Below are positions 56,906 to 64,000 of a stretch of 64,000 nt of DNA, in pieces. The notes beneath the pieces were generated by a model. That model saw nothing but the letters and a program-made list of their open reading frames with translations, ran no database searches and was not told the DNA's origin. Each line of letters begins with the position of its first letter. Position 1 is the stretch's first letter. The DNA comes from Agrypnia vestita (Eukaryota > Arthropoda > Insecta > Trichoptera > Phryganeidae). The position numbers and the translations under genes were made by a program. Location: positions 1 through 64,000 of the forward strand of contig JADDOH010000495.1 of the NCBI GenBank assembly GCA_016648135.1, read 5' to 3'.

Positions 56906-57230
56906 TTAACAAGTATAACGCGGTCGTGCGTGCGGCATTCTATCCGCTCGAGCTGTTGAGTACACTTCCTCAGGGGCGTGGTTACAAATGACGAGTAATC
57001 CTCGGTGACCAGCTGGGCAAGCGCCTAGAGCAGCGCCTTGCGGTATCGCGACCAACCCCGGATTCTGCTGCTGGGTCCCCAGACCAGGTCCTCCGTTGGT
57101 TGCTGTCCTCTCTTCGCTACTGGAGAGATTACATACTACAGATTCCTCTACCAGGCCCCCAGACCCCAGACTAGATCCTGTGTTAGTCACGTTTTGTAAG
57201 CCAGCTAACGAAGGCCAAAGGCTCTGACTT
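56906..57230 (-). other. Unclassified minus-strand open frame
   Basis: About 107 codons are open on the minus strand from just after a TAA (near 57230) to TAA at about 56908. The frame reads LSQSLWPSLAGLQNVTNTG, then SSLGSGGLVEESVVCNLSSS and TQQQNPGLVAIPQGAA. Near the N-terminus there is no ATG. GC-rich compared with its surroundings. It could be a transposon ORF1 piece or an exon; I recognise no family. Confidence 0.25.
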
Positions 57231-57424
57231 AAGATCAGTTAAGATCTCTATATGATGTCTGTATTTGTACTGTATTCACAACAGCGCAGAACATACCAAA
57301 GCACTTGTGTTATGTAGTACTTAATATAATGACATCCACTTTTCGTATGTGGGTTTGTTAACTATGGCTGTCAATTAAAGGTAGATAGCATTTTAGCGCC
57401 ATTAATGGAATTATTTGGAAAATA

Positions 57425-57580
57425 AATTATGTTGGCGTTACACAAAGGAATTATATAATTCTGTATAAACCACTATTTAAAAAAATATATAAACATGTTT
57501 CGGGGCTAATGGTTCACTCATCAGAATATAACGTACACTAACAATTAAAAATCGAAGTATGTATAGACATTAACAGAATC
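57425..57580 (-). repeat. PLE-2 arm (minus) with hammerhead
   Basis: Minus strand: CTGATGA (57524-57518), G, TGAACC / ATT / AGCCCC (weak stem II), GAAAC, palindrome ACATGT, T. Upstream ATTTTTGATTCTGTTAATGT matches PLE-2. Core intact, stem II eroded. Confidence 0.65.
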
Positions 57581-57895
57581 AAAAATAAATACCTTTATAA
57601 GAGATGAATAACTAAATAAGCACTATTCTAATATATCCGACTATAATTGTACGTTATTTTTATGTAAAAATTGCACACTATTATTAATATTAAAATAATG
57701 GTTTATTTTCAAAGGACGATTAGAAAATTCTTAATAATTATTAGGTACTCCTTAATTCCAATAAATAAATTTTAGAAACTAGTACAAGTGTTAATAGCAA
57801 ATTAAGTATTATAAATAACCAGATCCTTTTATGATAGAGTAAAGAATAAAGATATTAGGAATGAATTTAAAGCTGATCTTAGCATAATTAATAGA
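57580..57895. other. AT-rich non-coding DNA
   Basis: No gene or repeat family recognised. Confidence 0.45.
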
Positions 57896-57899
57896 ATTA

Positions 57900-58240
57900 A
57901 GCCGGACACTAACTGAAACTGTATACCGTATTACACAACAATTAAACATCGAAAGCATTAAAAAAATCGAAACACTTAAAATCATTCACAGACTAGCAAT
58001 TGGCGAAATACAAGTTGAAGACATAAAATTACACAAAATACACGAAAAACACCAACACAACACTAGAATGGCTTAAAACTATCACATAACACACGCCAAA
58101 ACAAAAACAGGACAATCCCGACTAATTTGCAACGGATTAAAGCTGTATAACGACCTGCCACAACAGACCAAACAACTGACCACTGACAAATTCAAAACAG
58201 ATGTGACAAAAATGCTAAAACTCGGCGAACTATAAAAAAA
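57900..58240 (+). pseudogene. LINE C-terminal fragment
   Basis: Frame pieces: IKKIETLKIIHRLAIGEIQV, IKLHKIHEKHQHNTRMA, a stop, then TKTGQSRLICNGLKLYNDLP, and FKTDVTKMLKLGEL before TAA. H-NTR ... GLKLYN-LP ... FK closes several Jockey/CR1-group reverse transcriptases. One internal stop; truncated upstream. Confidence 0.55.
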
Positions 58241-58359
58241 TGACTTTGTATCTAAATTATATTATTATTATATTCCTATATTGATTCATGTAAAAATGTT
58301 ATCCATTAACCTATTAGGTTTCTATTATATTTTAAATAATAATAAAGAAAAAATTAAAA

Positions 58360-58600
58360 AAGGGGTCGCTCAGATGGTTTGGGCATGTTGGCGCCAGAAA
58401 GAGAGGGTGACCGCGAAAGACGTGGCATGACCAGATTAACCAGATACTGGAAGATGGTCTCGTTAGAAGCTTCAACAAACGGCAAGCTTGTATGCGAAGA
58501 TGTGTGAACGTGGATAAGGCGAGAGTTGTATGTCAGGACAGAAGAGTATGGCACTGTATCCTCTCTGCCTACTCCCACGGGGAAACGGAGTGATGATATG
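58360..58600 (+). pseudogene. RTE-like LINE 3' end, short form
   Basis: Starts AAAAGGGGTCGCTCAGATGG like 17290 and 60400, then GGTTTGGGCATGTTGG, CGTGGCATGACCAGATTAAC and the LEDGLVRSFNKRQACMRRCV-type peptide; ends CCACGGGGAAACGGAGTGAT. About 60 bp of the GHVERM to GRP part is deleted. Confidence 0.7.
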
Positions 58601-58604
58601 TACC

Positions 58605-58815
58605 TTACATTACATTTTAAATTCGTTTTCACACGAGTTCTTAATTAGTTATTTAACTCCCATTTTTGATTTCATTAATGACTAGACTTAGATTTTTAAT
58701 TTTTAGTATACCTCCGTTGTATCCTGATGAAGGGACCAGTGGTCCCGAAACATGTTGATAATTTAACAAAACAGTGGCTAATAAAAAGTGTTTTCTTGTT
58801 AATAATAACATTGTT
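58605..58815 (+). repeat. PLE-2 arm (plus)
   Basis: CCATTTTTGATTTCATTAAT, hammerhead at 58712-58770, then ACAGTGGCTAATAAAAAGTG and TTTTCTTGTTAATAATA. Best PLE-2 copy. Confidence 0.75.
58712..58770 (+). ncRNA. Hammerhead ribozyme motif, PLE-2 (best copy)
   Basis: Stem I ATC (58721-58723) with GAT (58757-58759), extended by GTTGT with AACAA beyond an internal loop; core CTGATGA (58724-58730); A; stem II GGGACC/AGT/GGTCCC; GAA; palindrome ACATGT (58750-58755); cleavage-site T (GTT). Confidence 0.75.
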
Positions 58816-58879
58816 ATTCGCAAAATTCGCTTAAAGAATGTTAAGTGATTTATCTGTTCTATCAAAGAGTGTGATGTTT

Positions 58880-59462
58880 TTAGAGCGGAGATGTAAAGGT
58901 AATCCATGTGTTTGCGCGGCGCTGCGCAGCTCAGCGCGAGCGGCCGCTGAAAAGATTGGAAAGTCCTTCGGTAATTGGAAACTATAAATAATAACATTAA
59001 AGTCACCAGCTCCAACCACCGCGGCTGCGGTCCGAGTTTAATAAAACTTTCGGCGGAACAATGGCGGGCATTCTCGGCGGGAAACAGAAACACCGACCGC
59101 CATTGTGAAACAAGATGGCCGATTCGACACACGCAACACGTAAATAGTACAGAGAAAGAAACGCGATACAGAAAACAATGTGGACTGTGGCTCGGTGGTT
59201 TATGACGTCGCGGTTAATGCCGCGGTGGGAGAAGACAAAGGAATCAAAAGTCGCGAGAAATTAAACGGGTGAGCGTCGCAAATCGTCGTTAAATGTCGTT
59301 CGCTTTGCCGATGTCTGTACCGGCCGCGGCGCGATGCAATTTCTGGCGCACACATCGTAATTCAATACGAGACCGTCAGACGTTCGTAAAACAAATTCCT
59401 GCGCAAACTTTAATTGTGTACGGAAATGTGTTATGTGCACCGTTGTCCATCGCAAACACATT
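58880..59462. promoter_or_regulatory. CpG-rich island, possible regulatory element
   Basis: The most GC- and CpG-rich unique block in the window. Three Pho/YY1-core motifs (GCCAT or ATGGC) lie at 59061-59065, 59099-59103 and 59115-59119, with CRE-like TGACGTCG at 59203 and palindromic CGCGGTTAATGCCGCGG at 59209-59225. No transposon ends or long coding frame. Whether it is an enhancer, a Polycomb-type element or a promoter cannot be told from sequence alone. Confidence 0.4.
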
Positions 59463-59464
59463 GA

Positions 59465-59545
59465 AACATTAGGTTGTTGATTATTATATAATATTTATAT
59501 TTTTTATTTATAATAATATAATAATAATATAATAATAATAATTTA
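59465..59545. repeat. (AAT)n-rich microsatellite
   Basis: ATAATATAATAATAATATAA and similar runs; low complexity. Confidence 0.8.
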
Positions 59546-59549
59546 CAAA

Positions 59550-60035
59550 GGAAACATGCCAACCGAGGCAAGACTAGTGGTACTTTAATTATTATTTATT
59601 TCATTTTGATTGCAGAAATCCAAGTCATAACACGAAATATTAAAATCAAAACATAACAGAAAAAAACAATAATAAGAATAACCAAATACAGAAAGTAATC
59701 TAAGTGGTACAAGTAAAAAAGAAAAGTTATGGAAAAAATAAACAAAAGCACTTAGAGATAGAGGTCTAAAGGAATAATCCAGAAGGCCAAGAGCAAAATA
59801 TTAAAAAAATAGAAAAATAGGAGTGGTACTGAAAGGAAGAAGTGGAGTGAGTTGGGTGGAATTTCGATTGAGCGGAGAGTAGAGTTGTGTATGTGGTGAG
59901 GATAGAGGCCATGTACAAAGAGTACGCATCGGAATTTTGGTACCAACACAGATGTATAAAGGTGAAGAGGTTCTAAAATATACTGAATGCACTGTAAATT
60001 AGTTCAGTTAGGTCAATCTAATTAAAACCATCTCA
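59550..60035. other. AT-rich non-coding DNA
   Basis: A purine-rich stretch (59760-59910) opens minus frames rich in Leu/Phe; no motif. The end near 59530-59660 may be an old transposon tail. Confidence 0.35.
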
Positions 60036-60039
60036 GAGA

Positions 60040-60245
60040 AGCGAGCTCAATGGATCTGCCACATTATGCGCCATTAGTCTTTTATCTCCTGCATGACACA
60101 ATAGAAGGAATGGTTGAGGGGATAAATTACAGATGGTGCTCCCGACGAGTGTATTTGAAACGAGTACGCGAGGACATGAACTGCGCCTCATATGTTGAAC
60201 TGAAAAGGGCTGCAGAGGTTAGAGCGCAGGGGAAAACGTGATGCA
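60040..60245 (+). pseudogene. RTE-like LINE 3' end, third type
   Basis: Frame 60050-60241 reads LLHDTIEGMVEG and YLKRVREDMNCASYVELKRA then AEVRAQGK, following 'IEGKI.GKR.RGRPR.SY..Q...D.....Y.ELK..A.DR..WR' at LINE ends. The GRPR segment has drifted. The upstream RT is absent. Confidence 0.5.
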
Positions 60246-60389
60246 GGACTTTTCTGTAAACCTAATCCCAGGATTAAAGCAACAAAGAAAAAGGTGTATG
60301 TATGGCGTATCTATTTATGGTATAATATGGTATATATAAAGAATGAAAAAAATACGAAAGATTGTAAAGCTAACCTTAGCAAAAACAAT

Positions 60390-60478
60390 AAAATTAAAAA
60401 AGGGTCGCTCAGGTTCTTTGGGCACGTTGAGCGAAGGAATGAGAAAAATTGTAAGAAAGAAAATATAAATATAACACA
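60390..60478 (+). pseudogene. RTE-like LINE 3' end, very short fragment
   Basis: AAAAAGGGTCGCTCAGGTTC and TTTGGGCACGTTGAGCGAAG mark the same 5' start as at 58360 and 17290; the copy is cut off by the MITE at 60479. Confidence 0.65.
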
Positions 60479-60592
60479 TGAATAAGACCACTTTTGAGTT
60501 TAAGTATTACACTATGTATTAATTTCGAAAACTTATGTAGTTCTCGAAACTACTAGTGTACCTATACTTAAACTCAAAAGTGGTCTTATTCA
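60479..60592. mobile_element. Hairpin MITE, family 4 (114 bp)
   Basis: TGAATAAGACCACTTTTGAG (60479) pairs with CTCAAAAGTGGTCTTATTCA (ends 60592); the arms extend over TTTAAGTAT. No internal coding sequence. Target duplication not certain. Confidence 0.85.
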
Positions 60593-60599
60593 AGTGTTT

Positions 60600-61910
60600 T
60601 ATATATATAAATCAATATTTTCTAATCTGTACCTATTCAGGATTATTTTTCGTACATAATATAGTATTATTATTGTTCATTAATACATGGTTTGCGCACC
60701 TGATATATGTATATACAGGTAGGTATAGAGTACCTACTAGAGTGATAATAAATCACAATGTAAAAAATTGACAATTAGGGTAGGTACAAAATAAGACATT
60801 TATTTATGTTTCAGAATACACTTTTTGTTTAGATAAAGTTCTTGGAGATATAAAATTGTCGACTAAGTCCAAAATACGCGGGATTCAAGGTATTCCATGA
60901 AACCCAAATAATCTTGTTAAAATTAACAGATATCAGGACTTATTAATATAAATTAGTCAAAAACGACAGTATTCTGTATTCCATAGTCCATCATATCTAC
61001 CTACTTAGTTTCTAAATAGATGCGCCAACCACCCGCATTCTTTTTTGTTGCTTCCAGGGTTCATCTTCATGCACTGATGTTGGCTTAATAGTGCAGTATA
61101 TACAACACATAAATTACAAGAAAAAATAAATATGTATATGTGTATCTCCTTTTTTGAACGATAAAAAATGGTAGATTAAAAAAATTATAACCAACGTGTG
61201 CTTAAATACCGAAATAATGATGAATGAATAATAAAAAATAATTAAAACCGATCAAAACAAGTTTCTATGCACATTATCAATGTGACTCGGTTAGTTTTCG
61301 TTTTTAATTAATGAAAGACGACATCTTTGGAAAAACATTGTGATTAGAAATTATTATTATGACGAAATCGCAATAAATAATACAAAACAAATTGTGTTAT
61401 TTATTTATTATCCGCACTTCAAAACGATCCGGCGATGGCGTTACTTTTTGTATATATCATATATATTATTATTGTCAACACTGCTAACAAAATAAGACAT
61501 TATTTATATCGGACAGATAACCAACTGTGTCGTCACTTCACATGAATGAGCAGCTCTTCACTCAACCTCCTGACCCTTACATCAATTATGGCGTCGCCTG
61601 TCTCGGTGTGTCTTCATTGTGCAAACATCGAATGAATGTCGTCTCTCTTATACGTCGAGTTCTTGAATTATTGCACATTTCAATTAAGTTTTTATACAGT
61701 GTCAAGCCGGCGTGGCTGGCTTTGCCTCAACTTCCAGATAGCCTTGATTTCGTTTGGACCTTCATTTAGCCTCTGAGTGCAAGGTTCTTCAATCTGCTTC
61801 CATCAGATTTTACCCGGATGTCCAAGATTGCTCATTGACCTTATTTTCATGGTCAAACCGCAATTGTTGAGATTTCCCAATCTTCCTGCGTTGTAATAAC
61901 GAAATCTTAA
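60600..61910. other. AT-rich non-coding DNA
   Basis: A less AT-rich patch at 61530-61770 carries an 80-codon open frame without motifs; otherwise nothing recognisable. Confidence 0.4.
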
Positions 61911-61917
61911 AAAACGA

Positions 61918-61965
61918 CCACGAAACATGTTGATAATTTAACAAAGTAGGGGTTTGTGTTGAGAT
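61918..61965 (+). repeat. PLE-2 arm remnant
   Basis: ACGAAACATGTTGATAATTT and AACAAAGTAGGGGTTT match the 3' half of the PLE-2 hammerhead region; the core is absent. Confidence 0.6.
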
Positions 61966-62314
61966 ATATGTTGAAGAGTGCAGCAATACGGCATTGGCAT
62001 AAGGTATATGTCAAATAAAAAAACCTATATAATTTTATATGTTATAGACATAGTGTAAATTTTGGCAATGTGTACATTAACTTATAGTTAGTGCATACAT
62101 ATACTTGTAAATGTAATCATTATCAAAACTAGACTTACAGACTGGTGCACTGACGCGGAAGTCCCGGCTCGCAAGTGCGTCATTCGTTATGCGAAATGTC
62201 GCTCATTAAGGGAGAAATTTTTTCGTAATTTTTTTGATTGTTAAGCGAATTACTCGTTATGAGAGGTTCCACTATAGGTATATCGTTTAACTCAGTAAAA
62301 TTAAAAAGCTTTAT

Positions 62315-62590
62315 ATGTGGGGTATAAGCTAAGGCAAGCGATATCAAAAAAAATTAAATGCAGTCATCGAGGATAGCAAATTTAAAATGTACTGAATTTT
62401 AGATTTTAAATATATATATATCCCTTCCAAAATCGTGTTTTTTTATAGATTTATAGGAAATACGATTTTGGAAGGGATATACATATTTCTAAAATTCGGT
62501 ACACTTTAAATTAGCTATCCTCGGTGACTAAATTCAAAACATTTTTATATTTTTTGGATATTGCTGCCTTTGCTTTTATACTCATCGCAG
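62315..62590. mobile_element. Hairpin MITE, family 2 (copy 3)
   Basis: TATGTGGGGTATAAGCTAAG at the start and TGCCTTTGCTTTTATACTC at the end; TATATCCCTTCCAAAATCGT pairs with ACGATTTTGGAAGGGATATA at the centre. Best-preserved hairpin of the family. Confidence 0.85.
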
Positions 62591-63295
62591 GCAAATAAAA
62601 CATTCCAATACCAGCTTCGTTCTTCGTTCAACCAAGGAAGACAAACAGTCGGTAGTCTGTAATAAATTAATGAATGGCCAATGATAAAGAGCCGAGCTGA
62701 TAAGCCGGCTCCGATAGCCGGGGTGTTGGTTACATTACCATGTTAGTGTCGAACGCTGCCGATACTATCGTCTTCATTGCTTTGACATTTGCTCTCTTGT
62801 GCTGCACAACACAAGTGTTAGATTACGGACAGCTGGGCCCCGTCTGGTGTACACGTTGATTAGTCTAACAATATCACTCCGAGCCACTTCCAGGAAACAC
62901 GAATACCATCTGAACCTGATCTTTAAGGCTCGGGCTACTTCTTCCTACGTATAAGATTAGATTAGCAACTGGCAATTAGAATATGAAAATAATGAATACG
63001 TTGATGGGGGAATGATTTAAAACGTTAATGAAGAATGTCCGACTATAAATCATCTTCATATAAACCACTGCATTCTATTTTTGACTAGTGATGAACAAAA
63101 GTAAAGACAATTAGAATTTATCGCAAATATATTGTGCACGTACATTTAAATCAAACATTTAATGAACTTTGTTTGAAAATTATCTAAAAATAATAAAAAT
63201 ATCGTAAGCCATCAAATTTAATCACCGATCCTATTCTAAAAGTATTTCCTGTATTTTATGATTTGTGTATTCTTGGGAATTCTGCCGGGATTCTA
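62590..63295. other. Non-coding DNA
   Basis: Moderately AT-rich without recognisable features. Confidence 0.4.
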
Positions 63296-63299
63296 AGAT

Positions 63300-63430
63300 C
63301 TCTCCTGTTGATGTTTCGAATCACATTGCAGGGTCCATAATAGTGCAGTCCTGATAATGAACTCTACAATAGGATCCGAAATGCTGCAAAAACACAAACC
63401 AGAAGATTCTGAATGGCCGTGAAAACCTAA
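63300..63430. repeat. PLE-1 arms, decayed inverted pair
   Basis: Minus-type arm (ATTGCAGGGTCCATAATAG, 63323-63341) and plus-type arm (CCTGATAATGAACTC, then ATAGGATCCGAAAT, 63349-63382) abut. Both hammerhead cores are mutated. AAGATTCTGAATGGCCGTGA follows, as in other PLE-1 arms. Confidence 0.65.
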
Positions 63431-63547
63431 TAACATACTAATATTTTTAATTGATATGGCAGTTAACATGTGGTGCAAAATGATTATTTTCATTTAAACT
63501 AAATTTAGCTTTGTAACATACACACTTTGAATTATATTTTTATCACA

Positions 63548-63595
63548 ACTGAAGTTTCGAGAGGAGCGGTCCCTCTCATCACAGGTATAATTATT
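63548..63595 (-). ncRNA. Hammerhead-like motif with two-base insertion
   Basis: Minus strand: CCTGTGATGA (CTGATGA with an extra TG), stem II GAGAGG / GACCGCT / CCTCTC, GAAAC, TTCA, GTT. The pairing is strong but the core is altered. Related to PLE-type motifs; activity doubtful. Confidence 0.4.
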
Positions 63596-63599
63596 AATT

Positions 63600-64000
63600 A
63601 TTATTAAAATAACCAGAGAACATTTATATTTCCTTTATTAAAATATTATTCTTTGCACATTTTTATCACACTATGCAAAATGTTGAAAATTTTGTGAAAA
63701 CTCATAAAATAATATGTATATTATATTAAGCACTGGTCTTAAGAATTACAGTTAAATTTATTACTTGCATTTTTTATAAAATTGTATTCATATATGTATG
63801 TACGTACACGTAATAAATTATGCTTAGATTTATAATAGAATAGAATTGAAATACGTAGACATAAAATATTGGTTAAAGATTTGTAAACGGTGAATATATT
63901 AGTATGTAGACGCTATGAGGTCGCTTAAATATTTTACTTACATGACATATAACGAGCAAAGAAAGACTAAAATAAGTAAAATTACTACAATATACGTTGG
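63600..64000. other. AT-rich non-coding DNA
   Basis: No gene or repeat family recognised up to the end of the window. Confidence 0.5.

Noticed and set aside
59752..59992. Leu/Phe-rich minus frames resembling signal or membrane peptides
   Set aside because: They arise from a purine-rich strand read in reverse; two overlapping frames are open, and no start context or family is seen.

Overview
This window looks like 64 kb of insect non-coding DNA, most likely lepidopteran and either intergenic or from large introns. I infer this from the strong AT bias and from the mix of decayed elements: RTE-like, Jockey-like and CR1/L2-like LINE ends, Penelope-like elements (PLEs) with hammerhead ribozyme motifs, tRNA-derived SINEs, hairpin MITEs and a Helentron-like repeat with internal minisatellite. 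I found no convincing host protein gene, rRNA, genuine tRNA or CRISPR array. The species is not determined.

Layout. 0-15 kb: AT-rich DNA with a SINE (1.9 kb), LINE 3' ends (3, 5.3, 5.7, 7.7, 8.2 and 9.7 kb), small tandem repeats, a GC-rich block that looks like a minus-strand promoter or solo LTR (13.6-14.0 kb) and a possible exon (15.07-15.31 kb). 16.0-16.8 kb: a PLE remnant (PLE-1) with a GIY-YIG endonuclease fragment between inverted arms, each carrying a well-formed hammerhead motif. 22.2-26.8 kb: two 5'-truncated PLE copies (PLE-3) head to head, forming roughly 1.8 kb inverted arms around a reverse transcriptase/GIY-YIG reading frame. 27-45 kb: SINEs, MITEs, a Jockey-like reverse-transcriptase end, RTE-like LINE ends (one split by a SINE) and tandem duplications. 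45-64 kb: PLE-2 arms with hammerheads, a repeat present in one-unit and about five-unit forms, an 8-bp-TSD hAT-type MITE, three other hairpin MITE families, and a CpG-rich island (58.9-59.5 kb) that could be regulatory.

The main result concerns the hammerheads. Three PLE families here have type-I-like hammerheads whose very short stem III is a palindrome (ACGT, ACATGT, ACGATCGT), so stem III could form between two RNA copies. PLE-3 carries a paired core change, C3 to U and G8 to A, in both inverted copies; these two residues base-pair in the active fold. A short RTE-like LINE end sits at the same place beside two PLE-2 arms, so the two may have moved together.
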